The position numbers were made by a program, and so were the translations under genes. The notes beneath the pieces were generated by a model. It was not told where the DNA came from and did not search any database. It worked only from the letters and a program-made list of their open reading frames with translations. Positions 32,702 to 45,205 of a DNA stretch of 64,000 bases are shown here, one piece after another (position 1 is the first letter of the stretch; the number at the start of each line of letters is the position of its first letter). Source of the stretch: Absidia repens (taxonomy: Eukaryota; Mucoromycota; Mucoromycetes; Mucorales; Cunninghamellaceae); the NCBI GenBank assembly GCA_002105175.1, contig MCGE01000008.1, forward strand, positions 1,054,001 to 1,118,000. Reading direction: 5' to 3'.

Positions 32702-35700
32702 ATGTCTGATTTCTTCGGAAGTCTGGGGAGAAGAAAGCAAAAAAGGTCAACTTCTCCACCGGCCGATTCTTCTCATCGTCAAAGTTTCTCAAGCAGTAAA
32801 GATTTTTTTCAAGAGAAAAAAAAAGGGGGAGGGCGAATATCCTGCGTAGTAATGCTCATATTCCTTTTATTTGATTAGGTCATAGACAATCTATCGATGG
32901 AAGGCGATCTATCATGTCCAATAGAAGCGCTGGTGATCAAGTTCCTGTAGCTGAAAATTTGCCATCTCCTGAACAAATCAACGAGCTTTTTGAACAGATG
33001 CTGGTAAGATGATAACAAAAAGAAGTAGGCTTTTACAAATACGGGGCTTATACTGAAACTGCTATCTTCACCTTTTTGTATATACATATATTTATTTATA
33101 TCTTTGTGCTGTTTGTATTTTAAAAACATGCAAACCTATAGGCTCGGCGAGGTATTAGAGATGAACAAGTTCGCGAAAGCATGTTAGCATGGGACCCAAC
33201 GAAGAAATGGCTCATGATCAACCAAGACCGACAAGCAGAAATATTGGCGTCAGGGACCTCCTCTAGCGGTGCGGGTGGTGCTGATGACCCTCCTCCCTTG
33301 ATCAACATTTTGGCTGAAAAGGCGGGTGAAATGTGGACGGCAACCGTGGATGCTGGCTCTAGGGCGGTGGAAAAACATTCCCAACGACAAACAATATATC
33401 ACCATCACCATCATCAATCCTCTCGGCCCCTTTCTGGGGAAGTGGTGCCTGGTGCAAGTCTCTCTTCCTCGTCTGCTGGATCTTCTGCTGCAACGGCTAC
33501 GGCAACGGGTGCTAATCCTCTCGACCCAAACGCCCTCTCTTCCGATCGCAACACCCCCGAGTACTATATACGAAAATTTATGGAAGCTGATCTACGTGCT
33601 GTTACTCCTGCCATTGCCTCTCATCTCGAAGTGAGTTTGCGGACACGACCTATCGAGTAAGTGGGATGAATCAATTGCAATTAGAATATACCAATTGACC
33701 TTTTTTTTTCCCTTGTGTGTGTGTAGCTGGATTATCAAATTTATCAACTTGAAAGGGTTCCATGTCTTGATCAATGGTTTATCTTTCGTGAATCACAAGC
33801 CAGACAGGTAAAATGATAAACAAGTGGTGGCAAAGAAGAAACATTGACATCTTTACACTCATCGTCCCCTTATATCACCTTAAAACTATAGGAAAGATCG
33901 GTACTTGGATTTGGAAATTGAAATCATCAAATGTATCAAAGTGATGCTGAACACAAGAGTAAGTAGACAATTCGAAGTTGAATGCGGTTCAACAACAAAA
34001 AAAAAAGAGGGGGTGTGATTTATATTCAAGCTTACGCTGATCTTTTTATTTTTTTTCTTGATGTTCTTGACGTAGTGGGGTATCCGTGAAGCCATTGCTC
34101 ATCCAACATACACACATACACTTGTCTTCTCCTTGGTGTGTCCTCATTGGCAAACACGCAAAATCACTTGTGATATGCTCTTCTTTTTATGTCATTGTGA
34201 AGTACCTGTTGGTCATGGCCATGTCCTGAAGGGATTCGAACTTTTGCAGCAACATCGTGAAAGCCTAGGTATCTTCGATTTATGGTTGAAAGATCTGGAA
34301 CAAACAGTAGATGGTCGTGGTCGCATGGGATCTTTAGTGGGCGCTGCCGATGATCTTAAACGATTGGGTGTTTATAACGCTCCCGATAGTCATTTGATGG
34401 AATATGCCGTAAGTTCAATCCATAAACAAAGAGAGGTGGATATGCGATAGTGATAATGGTACTAAGCTACAATTACTGGGGACCGGGTTATTTATTTATA
34501 TCATCTAGTTATCAAATATGATGTTGGTGAATGTGTTGACCAATGTACCTAGTGAAGTCACAGAACGGGTCTACCTGCGAAATATGCTCAACGCTTCCGG
34601 AATGGCTCGAATTTTACCCAAATTGGAGGCTCTGGATTATCATTTATTGACTGTGCAAATCAACGCTTACAAAAATGCTGCCGAAAACGATCTGGAAGAA
34701 GCATTTGGTGATGAACTATCCATGTACTCGGAAATATCCCAACCCAATGAACTGTTTGAACTTATTATGGACAATCTGGCCGATGCTCCACAAGCAGTAG
34801 AATTCCTTGTTGCCACCTTTAAAAGTATGTTATTGATTAAGGGCGAACCGGATCAAAAGTAAGTATTAGTGGGCATATATATTTATATATCTATATGTGT
34901 GTGTAAAGAATGGTTGATCGTGATATTCGATTAAGATGCTGACTGCAGACACTTATGATACATGTATATATAGGACCCATTATCACCATATGATCAGTGA
35001 ATTAGTGCACCAAATTGTGATGGATCGGCGTAGCAGTGTGGGCACGGAAGCGTTCAGCTCGGCTTATGGTGTATCTGTGGGCAATCTCATTCAAAAATTT
35101 GGGGAACTGGACCGACTTCGACAACTTGAAGAAGAGGAGGCGGAAAACAGGGAACGTTTACTTCGAATGGGTGCTGAAAATAAAGAACTGCGAATGGAAT
35201 TGGAATACATGCGATCCCAACGTGGTAGTGGTGCCAATACCCCTTTGATGAAAGAATCGGAACCTCCGAGACGTAAGTTGATACCTAGCTAGATGGATAG
35301 AGTGTGTAGCTATATATTATTCATTGCTAACATTGGCTTCATACTTATTGTTTAGGGTCTTTGAATCTCAAAATGGAAAACGCATCCTTAAGAGCCCTTT
35401 TACGTACATCCAAAGCGACCATCGCCATGCTCCAACAAGAACTCAAGGATAAGGATTCAACAGATGGGAAATCACCCGGTCTTGTCTTGGGTGAACAATG
35501 GAAATTGACTGCTGGTCCACAAAAACAAAAACAATCGCCGGTAAGAAAAAAATAATAACAATAATAACAATAATAATAATAATCTGAAAGAGAAAGCGAG
35601 GGACTATGTATCTCACCCATGTCATCTGCATTATTCTGCTATTTTTATATTAGAATCAGAATCAAACGCAAAATTCGACCTTCAACATTGGTGCAGGTGG

Positions 35701-38700
35701 ATTTTTCATTCCCGGAATGGAACCGGGCCAAGGACAAAATGCAGCACACGGTACGTATCAACTTGAAAAAAAAAAGTCAGAAGGATAGGGGACCGAAGGA
35801 ATGGTGCTTACATATGTTGTGTGCTATTATATAGATGACAAGGAACCAGTGACTAGTACAGAAGGCCAAGGTAATTTATTAAATGAATCATATTTGACTA
35901 GCTCTTATATTAACCTTTGTGCACATGCATTTTCAGAACAATCAGCTGTGGCACCATCCACTCCGGTACCAGGTATTAGCATAATATAATCAAAAACAAG
36001 AGTATGTTTCTTATTCCTTCTTTTTTAGGTGAATCTCAAGGCATCAACGCCGATATCCCCCCGCCGCCACCTCCCCCTCCTGTCCACGGTAAGTCAAAAG
36101 AAAAAACAATAATTTATCTACAAATACATACAAGAAAAAGCTGACAACTATATTTCAATTATTTTTCAAGGTGATACTATTCCTCCTCCCCCTCCTCGTA
36201 AGTAAAAGCGAAAAATCTATGAAACACATACCGATGATACATTCACAATCTAACAAATATATTTATTTCTCTTCAAAGCACCCGGATCGTCCGATGGTAT
36301 CCCGCCGCCGCCACCTCCTCCTCCTCGTAAGTGAAACGAACATAACAGACTGATTGGCAATAATTTCTGACTACATTTCTGTTTTTCTCTTTTTCGCATA
36401 GCCCCAGGTGGTGCTGGCATTCCTCCTCCACCTCCACCTCCACCTCGTGAGTAAAAGCAATGCAATGCGTTTATCTGGTCACAAATAAAGCAATATACGA
36501 TAGAAAAATACTCACTATAACACTTCTTGTCATTGTATTTATATAGCTCCAGGTGGTGCTGGCATTCCTCCTCCACCTCCTCCTCCACCTCGTAAGTAAA
36601 AGCAATGCAGTGCGTCTATTGACCACAACTAAAACAATATACGATAGAAAAATACTCACTATAACATTTCTTATCATTGTATTTCTATAGCTCCAGGTGG
36701 TGCTGGTATCCCGCCTCCCCCTCCCCCTCCTCCTCGTAAGTATAGAAAATGGGGATAAAACATGGTAGGTTACAGTGATACTTACTCTCCTGACATTCAC
36801 TTTTCTCGTAGCACCCGGAGGCCCTGGAATTCCTCCTCCTCCCCCTCGTAAGTATAAAAAAAGAAGAATACTTTAAGGACTTACCATTATTAATCACTTG
36901 GTATTAATATTTTTTCCGTGTAGCTCCTGGTGGTCCTGGTATCCCTCCCCCTCCTCCTCGTAAGTAACAAAAAAAAAAAAAAAAAAAAAAAGGAAATAGC
37001 GTCATTATTCTCATCTATTTTTCTTCCATTCTTTAGCTCCCGGTGGTCCTGGTATCCCGCCTCCTCCCCCTCCCCCAGGTAAAACGAATGAAAATAGCAA
37101 AAGTTGTACCATGTATTGGTTGCCAATTACTCATGTTCATTTATTTATTCCTTTGTAAAGGTGGTGGTCCCATTGCTCCACCTGTGCCATTGGGACCTTT
37201 GCGCAAAGAATTACGACATTATCCTGAAGTTAAGCTCAAGAATTTACAATGGCAAAAATTAGATGCACGTAACGTGGAAAAAACGGTTTGGGTGGCCAAA
37301 ACAGTGGATGAAGATGCTTTGGAAGATGCTATGGATGAAAACGGTGTGTTTGTCAAGATTCAAGATCTTTTCCCTGCCAAGGTGAATACCTTCTTTGAAA
37401 GACGCTTGGCCAAGAAAACGGAAGAAAAGAAGGACGCTGTTAGATTCTTGGGCAAGGAAAAAGGACGAAGTATCAGTAAGTAATTATGTTTGTTTGCTTT
37501 TATCAGTTATGTTTGTATGATGGGCATTAAATTATTCCTATTTTTCAACACTAGGCATTGCGGTGCTACCAAAGATCAGCAAGTATAGCAGTCTAGAAGA
37601 AGCGAAACAACACATTATGGCGGTTGATGATGCTCTTTGTACCGACACCTTCTTAAGCAATTTGATTACATACGTGCCAGACAAGCAAGATGACCTCAAG
37701 GTCATGGAAAAATATCTCAAGGCTACTCCTGAAGAATGCGAAGAATTGGCGGAACCCGACCATTTTACTGTGGTGGTAAGTTATTATGCCTAGAAAAGCA
37801 GAAACAAAAAGGTTCCCCATATAAGAGACTTACGCTATTTCAATTTACAGATGATGAAAATGTACCGATACGAAGCAAGAATACAATTCATGTTATTCCG
37901 GGCGCAATTCTGGGAACGCTACGACCAATTAACAAAGGTAACAAGAAAAATATCATCCTCCGAAATGTTTCTTGTTTCTTAACCAACATATCTCCTTTTT
38001 TTTTTTAGAACATGACTGTAGTGTTGGATATATCGGATTCGTTAAGAAATTCGAGCAGCTTCAAGGAATTACTATGCGTAAGATTTATATACATCTACAC
38101 TCATATTTGCCAGTGACGGCCCTGACTTCAATTTTTTCTCGTTTAGGTCATCCTTCTACTTGGAAACTACATGAATGCGTCAAGTCTTCAAGGCGGTGCC
38201 TTTGGTATGCGTATCTCAAGTATTAATAAGGTAAGATTTAGAAAAGAAAAAAAAGTAGAATGATGTGCTTACCCTTTCTACTTGATCTATATAGCTGGTC
38301 GACACAAGAGCCTCCAATGTATCCACTTTGACACTTCTGCATGTCCTGACTGGTATTGTACGACGACATTTCCCTCACGTACTCCAATTTATTGAAGATC
38401 TTAAAGAAGCCCCTCAGGCTGCCCGAGGTAAGATGCGCATACATTTCCGAAAAAAAAGGGGGGTGCGAGTTTATGGATTGGCTGCTGATAATAATGGATA
38501 ATTTAATACTTCTTGTTTTGTTGTATATAGTAATGGCCAGTGTCAATGATATGGTCCAACAATATACCGAAATGAGGCAAAGTTTGAAACATTTGGCTTT
38601 GGAATTGGGAACAAATTGGCAACCTGAAGATGTAAAGTTGGAAGAAGGCGATCGATTCCTCCAAGTAATGAACGAGCATTATGAAGCTGCCAGCAACCGA

Positions 38701-39301
38701 TTCGAGGATTTGGAAACGCTTTATATTAATATGGACGCCAAATGGAAGGATGTTATGGTGTTTTATGGTGAAAATCCCAAGGTGATGCGACCCGATGACT
38801 TTTTCAATACTATCTCTCAATTCGTAACCTCGTGGAAGGACGCCAGTATCGCCGAAGAAAAACACAGTCAAAAGGTGGAACGAGACGAAAAACGAAAACA
38901 AGATGAATTGGAACGCAAAGAAAGGCAACTCAAGAAAAAGAAAGAAGCGGAATTGGCTGCTGCGTCTTCTTCACCTTCATCATCACCATCACCATCAGCA
39001 CAGCGCATCACTGCTGTTGATATCAGTGAAGGTAAGTTTATTTTCAAGAGCTGTGAAATTGTCATCACCAACTCACTTTATTATTATTATATTAGGTGCG
39101 ACCACTGGCACTGATGCTGATCGTAATATGATGGATGACTTATTGGCCAAATTACGAGTGGGTGATGTGGAAGTGCGTACCACTCGACAAAAACGATCAA
39201 ATGACAAGCATTCTCCTCGACCAAATATCCGCCCCGTTGAAGATGGTGACGATGCCCTATCTGCTGAAGCCTTGCTCAAGTCTTTACAAACTGCTGAATA
39301 A
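32702..39301 (+). CDS. Diaphanous-type formin (GBD/FH3-FH1-FH2-DAD)
   Basis: Nucleates and elongates actin filaments at growth sites under Rho GTPase control. 29 exons, all in frame, give 1405 aa: 32702-32795, 32879-33003, 33142-33656, 33727-33807, 33892-33958, 34076-34408, 34509-34858, 34974-35272, 35356-35540, 35654-35750, 35835-35870, 35937-35972, 36029-36088, 36171-36197, 36279-36326, 36402-36446, 36547-36591, 36691-36735, 36812-36847, 36924-36959, 37037-37078, 37161-37475, 37555-37775, 37851-37937, 38009-38077, 38147-38230, 38295-38427, 38531-39031, 39096-39301. GBD/FH3 spans ~60-540 (LPSPEQINELFEQML, VCPHWQTRKITC). A coiled coil lies at ~560-610. FH1 is ~716-870, FH2 ~880-1290 (KLKNLQWQKLD, ILLLGNYMNASSLQGGAFG), then a basic linker and DAD (MMDDLLAKLRVG, ~1350). 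FH1 is built from mini-exons. A poly(A) signal is at 39485-39490. Confidence 0.95.
35835..37078 (+). repeat. Tandem array of phase 1-1 mini-exons encoding the formin FH1 polyproline tracks
   Basis: Eleven consecutive exons of 36, 36, 60, 27, 48, 45, 45, 45, 36, 36 and 42 nt. Each begins and ends in phase 1 and is a multiple of three long. From the third on, each encodes one track of 5-8 prolines, mostly preceded by PGG(A/P)GI. Exons 16-18 are near-identical. Introns 16 and 17 (36,447-36,546 and 36,592-36,690) share long blocks such as CAATATACGATAGAAAAATA, showing duplication of a ~145-bp exon-plus-intron unit. Flanking exons 10 and 22 have matching phases, so any subset can be skipped without a frameshift. 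Confidence 0.93.
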
Positions 39302-39542
39302 ACACTAATTTTGATGGAGCCCTATGTTTATCCTAGTTATGTTTTATATTACCATTCCCCACCCCCACCCCTTCGCTTCCCATTCCAATTTAGAACGATA
39401 GTATTTTCCCTTTGTAGTTTAACCGTATTTTTGTTACCTTCTCTTCCCCCCCCCCTTCCACTATATATCTTTATCTTTTGTATCAATAAAAAAATAGCAA
39501 TTAAATAACCAATTATTCATATCATGTCTGCTTGTCTTCTTC

Positions 39543-39569
39543 TTTTTTTTTTTTTTTTTTTTTTTTTTT
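39543..39569. repeat. Poly-T tract followed by (GTC)n
   Basis: A 27-nt T-run and four GTC units downstream of the formin. The sequence AATAAAAACCATTTTAT with ACTTTTGCC ~25 bp on (39,770-39,815) recurs near 52,683-52,728, another shared repeat piece. Confidence 0.7.
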
Positions 39570-39928
39570 GTCGTCGTCGTCGTCCCTTTTTATAGTAACA
39601 CTATCGCATTCCGGGTGCTCAGCTTCTCGGGGTAAACCCTATATTGGTCAGAGTGCCGTCGCCCAAAGGGAATGTTCGCAAATAAAATCACTCGGAGCCG
39701 TTTGGAAAGGGTTTTATTGCATTTTGTAGCTATAGCGATTATTATTATATCGACTTTCATATTTTTCTTAATAAAAACCATTTTATTTTTACCATCCCAT
39801 TTACTTTTGCCATTGTATTCTATCTATATATGTATATTTGATCGTAAGAGAGAGAAAACTCATCGTCGTAGGCAGTCCACACAAAAAAACAACTTCCCCT
39901 TTATCGTCCATAAAAGTTTTCACATTAT

Positions 39929-39930
<2 letters not shown>

Positions 39931-39959
<29 letters not shown>
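39931..39959. repeat. (AC)n microsatellite
   Basis: About 14 uninterrupted AC units in the intergenic region between the formin and repeat copy C. Confidence 0.95.
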
Positions 39960-39961
<2 letters not shown>

Positions 39962-40136
39962 AAAAAAAAGCGACCAGCATGCAAGTGTATAAAAATAAAA
40001 ACAACATCATGGTGGACTTCATCCATGTTGATGGTACATTGACGCATACTCGCAAAGAACGTCAACTAACGTAGTTACGCTGGCTGTTCAGAAATTCTCC
40101 CAAACTCTACCGGAAGCATCATATATTATCACACAC

Positions 40137-40173
<37 letters not shown>

Positions 40174-40224
40174 GGGTACGAGATTGTATGACACCCTATG
40201 AGTCTGGTAGTAGAGGTTTAGCAG

Positions 40225-40875
40225 TGATAAAAGGAAAATATGTTTTATTATAGCATAAGCATAAAAAGTGTGAGGGTCACCAGCAGTCAAGGGATCTAAC
40301 TAGCATGAGGGAGACTAATGGGAGATCTGGAGAATGATCAATACTAATCGAAAAGAGATGACTGTAAAATGGTAACTGTTATACTGTACAGAGCATTATA
40401 ATAATGACTAAAGGGGTATCTTTTATCAAAGCACAATAATAGTCAACGATATTCAAAAAACGGGAGGCTATGGTAGTAATACAGGGATCTATTGCACAAT
40501 GCATGAGAGATACTATTAAGACACTTTTCATTGAAGGATGTAAAAAGTGACATATTTTATTCAAATGTAGATACAAACTAGGAACAAAGGAGCACTAAAC
40601 TAAGACTAAACTAAGATAATGAAGGCATCAAAAAGCCAACTAACGGTGCACTAGATCCTAGATCCAAAATGAAAGGGTTTCCCCCATGCATCTTGTAATC
40701 CCTTATCTGAAACCTCTTCTAAACTAGTCCTAATACTAATCCAAGTCCAACATAACCTCAAAAAAAGTCGAATGATGAAGAAAAAAAAAATGAAAATGAA
40801 AAGAAAGAGAGACAGAGCGAAAGAAAAAAAAAATTGGACGTAAATAATACTTCACGTGGGCGGGATTTGAACTTA
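40225..40875 (-). repeat. Dispersed repeat family, copy C
   Basis: Read on the minus strand, the head AGTTCAAATCCCGCCCACGTG (40,853-40,873) is the best B-box match of the family. A C/T-rich stretch follows, then the core at ~40,565-40,760 (GGACTAGTTTAGAAGAGG, GATGCATGGGGGAAACCC, TTTCATTTTGGATCTAGG). AATAAAATATGTCAC, GTGCTTTGATAAAAGA and GCTATAATAAAACATA modules come next. A 35-nt A-run (40,138-40,172) lies 50 bp beyond the tail. Non-coding. Confidence 0.78.
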
Positions 40876-41616
40876 TTTTTTGCAAGTCTTTTTTTTTTGT
40901 GGATACAAAAAAGGAACAGAGAAAGGAATTCCTTTTTCGTTTGTCAACATTTTTAAAACATTCTTGTCATGACTGAAATATCCGTCGTACAACAGTGTGG
41001 CATATGGAAGCAAGTATATTTTTTTTCTTACAGCAGCCAACATCATTCAACATCGGCAGCAGGGTGGATCTCTTCTCGTGAGGCAATTGCCGCGATGCCT
41101 TGACACTCCTCTGGTCTTTAAAATAGTTTGTCACACACCGTAAAATAGTGCACACCTCCACTATAAAATTACTTACCCTCTTAGTTTATATACGTTATGT
41201 TTATCCTACAATAAAAACCTTTTTCTACTGTATATGTCTTCAATGAATGTCTTCACAAGAGCTTACAGTGCATTATGCAGTGTTTTTAGATAATATAAAG
41301 TGGCTCCTCTCCAGATACTGTGTACGTATACCTGCCTTACTAAACAGTCAAAATTTTGATAACCCGGAAACTGCACCTCAGTGAAGTTTATGCATTAAAG
41401 GTTCTTGTTGTATCAACCTTTGTTGCCAACCTCATGTTATAATCTATACTTGGCTTCCATTATCTACATACACGAGGTTTTATCATCGAGGAAAATGATA
41501 TAGACTTTCAAGAGACTATATTATGAAAACAACCAAAGAATTACCATTTTAGGTTTCACATGACCGCCATTTTACGTTTGTCTTATATATGATATCGAAA
41601 ATTTTTTCGGAGAAAT
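40876..41616. other. Intergenic, no gene seen
   Basis: Unique AT-rich sequence between repeat copy C and tRNA-Ser. It contains one more CAATAAAAACCTTTTTC module (~41,210), possibly a repeat fragment. No supported reading frame. Confidence 0.4.
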
Positions 41617-41698
41617 GTCAGTTTGTCCGAGTGGTTAAGGAGTGTGACTCGAAATCACATAGGCTCTGCCTGCGCAGGTTCAAATCCTGCAGCTGACG
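41617..41698 (+). tRNA. tRNA-Ser(CGA)
   Basis: 82-nt class II tRNA without intron. The acceptor stem GTCAGTT/AGCTGAC has 7 pairs, one of them G-U, with discriminator G41698. The D-arm contains CCGAGTGGTTAAGG. The anticodon stem TGTGA/TCACA encloses loop CTCGAAA with anticodon CGA at 41,650-41,652. A long variable arm follows, and the T-arm carries the B box GGTTCAAATCC. A TTTT terminator follows at ~41,703. Confidence 0.95.
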
Positions 41699-42015
41699 AT
41701 AGCTTTTGCTCTCTGTAAATATGTGGAAATAGCTTTTATTTTTATTTTTTAATTTTGCTATACCAGTTTATAGTTTTAGCTATCTTATTTTCGAAAGTAA
41801 ACTATGTCATATTTGCCTGATTATCGAGATTTGGGGAACTTATTTTGACAGGTACTCCGATCCTCGAAAAATTCCCACGGGAGGTTATCAAAAAATGACG
41901 GCATTTTAAATCTAACGTGTGAAAAATATATCCTGTCCAAAACCCCACATATTTTTTTATTTATTTTTTTCTCCTTTTCCCTTTTGTTTTATCTCCCCAC
42001 TCTTCATCAATTAAT

Positions 42016-43649
42016 ATGCTTCGATCAACTCTTGTAAGTCCATTACACCGACTGTCTCTCAACAAACACACATACATTCCAACTAGTCAAAAGGTAGGTA
42101 AAAACAGATCCGATTACGTCTTTTTCAAATAAGGATATATCTAACGACTCTCTCTTTTTATATCTGTTTAATGACTCTAGCTCTTTTACAGCGTTTTGGC
42201 CAACGTACAATCTGCAGAAGCAAGCAAAGAAAAGGCCAAATCGAAATGGACAAGTGAAGACAAGTTTACAAGCGATATGACCTTTGTACAGAATATTGAA
42301 CCTCTCAAGGCCTATCGAGTAATGGATCATACTGGCACGGTTTTGGACAAGAAACACGAACCCAACTTGTCTGAGGAATTTGCCGTCAATCTCTACAAGA
42401 AAATGTCTCAATTATACACTATGGACGGTATCCTCTATGAAGCACAACGTCAAGGTCGCATCTCCTTTTATATGACACATTATGGTGAAGAAGCAACGAT
42501 GGGTACCGCGGCCGCTTTGAATCCAGAAGATATGATTTTCGGACAGGTAAGGATAACATAAAACATAAGGGGTAGAAAAAAAAAGGGGAGGGGGTGATAG
42601 AGAATGCACAATGATCTTTGAGTCACTAATTGGGTACACCTCCTGGTTTGTTTTATTGGTTTTGATATGGCTACAAAATAGTACCGTGAATCGTTTATGC
42701 TTGTATACCGTGGATTCAGTATCGATGAATTTGTCAACCAATGCTTCTCAAATGAACTGGATTATGGAAGAGGTCGACAAATGCCAATTCATTATGGTAC
42801 CAAAAAATTAGCCTTCCAAACCATCTCTTCTCCTCTTGGCACTCAAATTCCTCAAGCTGCTGGTGCTGCCTATGCTTTCAAATTGGCTGGAAAGGATGCC
42901 TGTAGTATATGTTTCTTTGGTGAAGGTGCTGCTTCGGAAGGTGATTTCCATGCTGGATTAAACATGGCTGCCACTCTCAATAGTCCAACTATTTTCTTCT
43001 GGTAAGACTTTTTTACGATATATATGGATACAAAGTATAATGATACTGATTATGATTTTTCTTCTTTTTTGGGGGCGGATGTTAAAATAGTCGTAACAAC
43101 GGATTTGCCATCTCAACACCAGCATCTGAACAATATCGGGGTGATGGCATTGCTAGTCGTGGTGTCGGTTATGGTATCGATACGATCCGTGTGGATGGCA
43201 ATGATGTATGGGCTGTTTACAATGCTACCAAGGCGGCCAGGGAAATTGCAGTGAAGGAAAAACGACCCATCCTGATTGAATCCATGACTTACCGTATTGG
43301 TCACCACAGTACCTCTGATGACTCTACCAAATATCGTGATCGTAAGGAAGTGGAAGAACGTGCTCAGTTTGACAACCCTATCACTCGATTCCGTCGCTAT
43401 TTGGAACAAAAGCAATGGTGGGATCAAGAACAAGACGATGCCTGGCGCAAGGAAATCAAGCAAACTGTGCTCAAGAGCTTCGCTGCTGCCGAAAAGTTGA
43501 AGAAGCCATCCTTGGATTACCTATTCACTGATGTATATGACGAAATGACGCCAAACTTGGTCCGACAAAAAGAAGAACTGGAACGACTAATGAAGGAGTA
43601 CCCTGAATATTACCCCACCGATGAATTCGCTCCCTCTTCCTCATCTTAG
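42016..43649 (+). CDS. BCKDHA: Branched-chain 2-oxoacid dehydrogenase E1 alpha subunit (mitochondrial)
   Basis: TPP-dependent decarboxylase subunit of the BCKDH complex, degrading the oxoacids of Val, Leu and Ile in the mitochondrial matrix. Four exons (42016-42093, 42181-42546, 42682-43001, 43091-43649) give 440 aa, the family length. The N-terminus ([17 protein letters not shown]) is basic and amphipathic, a mitochondrial presequence. Family blocks: [25 protein letters not shown], the TPP-binding GEGAASEGD...CRNNG motif, and the phosphorylation-loop segment [15 protein letters not shown]. The latter distinguishes BCKDH E1 alpha from pyruvate dehydrogenase E1 alpha. An alternative GTAAGT donor lies within exon 1 at 42,034, inside the presequence. 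A poly(A) signal is at 43747-43752. Confidence 0.95.
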
Positions 43650-43982
43650 ATTAGATTCTTTTGTTTTTTTTCACCTTCTTCCCTCCTTGCATTTTTGCTT
43701 TTATATATATATACATATGCATATATTTAAAACAACATACACAAAGAATAAAAAATCATTGTATACACCCATCTTTACGTCTTTATCTCACCGGAAACAA
43801 TGCAGTGTGTGCGGGACTTTAAATTATCTGGAAATTGGCTATTTTCCTGGACTTCCTGGTTCCTTTTTTTTTTCACGTAGATTTGATACACTGATGTACA
43901 GTACTGTGGAATCAATCCCTACTCCTGAATCTGATTGCTACATTCTTGTGGCCAATATGATGTCAATGTTGTGACTATTTCA

Positions 43983-44532
43983 ATGATAAAATCTGCCCAA
44001 GCTTTGGAGACACTCCTAACAAAATCCGTGATCCAACTGGCATGCTTCTTATTGAACTCATTTCGCTGTAAGTATGGTATGAATACAAATTGCCTCACCT
44101 CAAACTGTTCCTTATCTTTCACATTTTTTTTTTTTGTAGACCCACCAATTCCTCTTACAACTTCCACCAAGAAAATACAGCAGCAAATTCAATTTTCCAG
44201 GCATATGTTACGTCTCGCCTGGCAATCTTTGATGTGCGTGTGTGCCTTATTCGCACAAGGTAAACCATATTCGTCGTCACCCCCGTTTTTTTTTTTTTAT
44301 CATTCAACCGTCTATTTAATATTCTTTATTGCTTCTAGGTAAAGGAACTACGCCGATGATCAAGTCGTACGGTAAGCCACGCAGTGGACTCTTCGTTCAT
44401 ACTATCACCATTGAACCATTGGCTTGGGAATGACAAGACCTGGAACACGATGGCATCGAGCACGAATTTTGGGCCAGTGTAGGACAAGTTGATTTGCGGA
44501 AACAGATCCCAAAAAAAGCCAACCCAAATTAG
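43983..44532 (+). CDS. Small hypothetical protein, spliced (uncertain)
   Basis: Not recognised. Four candidate exons (43983-44067, 44140-44259, 44339-44371, 44438-44532) with consensus GTAAGT/GTAAAC/GTAAGC donors and YAG or AAG acceptors join in frame to 110 aa. The product begins MIKSAQALETLLTKS, has one moderately hydrophobic helix (IQLACFLLNSF) and a second (MLRLAWQSLMCVCALFA). Without the last intron the frame stops at 44,433, giving 99 aa. More open sequence follows to ~44,640 (FTKEGLVVILVDAVG), so the true 3' end may be further on, or the locus may be a decayed larger gene. Several well-formed introns argue that something here is or was transcribed. Confidence 0.4.
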
Positions 44533-45205
44533 AACGTTTACAAAGGAAGGCTTAGTGGTGATATTGGTTGACGCTGTGGGATCAAAACAATGTCGAACAG
44601 CACAGACCATATGCGGAAAATATTTAGCTCCACCAAGCAATCACTAGATCTATTTTTTTGCAAGTCCCACTCCATTCATGATACGAAGGACAAGGTAAAA
44701 TTTTAAAGAAAAAAAGACGTCAACGGAAAAAAGGATATGTATTTTAAAGATTAAACTGTTCTTTACATATACAGGTACCTCTTGATTTGGCAGCTGGAAT
44801 GTAAAACAGACGAATGATGGTAGCATTGCAATTATTTGGAGCGTCTATACCAATTGAATGGTGGATATAGAAATTGTGAACTGGCAACAACATGAGCAAA
44901 AAGACCATGGAATATCGATCATGCCATAATGGCAATACTTAGATTAGATCTTTACCCCTTCCCTTAGTTTAGATAGTTAAAATGTCACCAATAAACAGCC
45001 GCTTTATTTTTTATTCTTTATGCATCTATTATGATTCACGGTTATTTGTGTCTGAAATTTACGTAATTTTTTTGCCTCTTTTGTCAAGGGGGTTTGTCGG
45101 TGATACAATTTTAGATTCTATTTTTTTGATAGATATTTATATATATATATGTATGCAGAACGCCGGACTTTTTTTAAGTTTCATACTATTTTATTTACTG
45201 TAAAA
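44533..45205. other. Intergenic, possible remnant of the preceding locus
   Basis: Short open pieces (44,533-44,640) cannot be tied to a start or splice site. The rest is AT-rich promoter sequence for the methyltransferase. No other feature seen. Confidence 0.35.

Noticed and set aside
36250..37126. Long minus-strand frames rich in Gly/Arg across the formin FH1 region
   Set aside because: They are the complement of repeated CCT/CCA proline codons in a well-supported plus-strand gene and have no domain of their own.
39801..40055. Minus-strand frame with a Val/Cys repeat
   Set aside because: Produced by the AC microsatellite; not coding.
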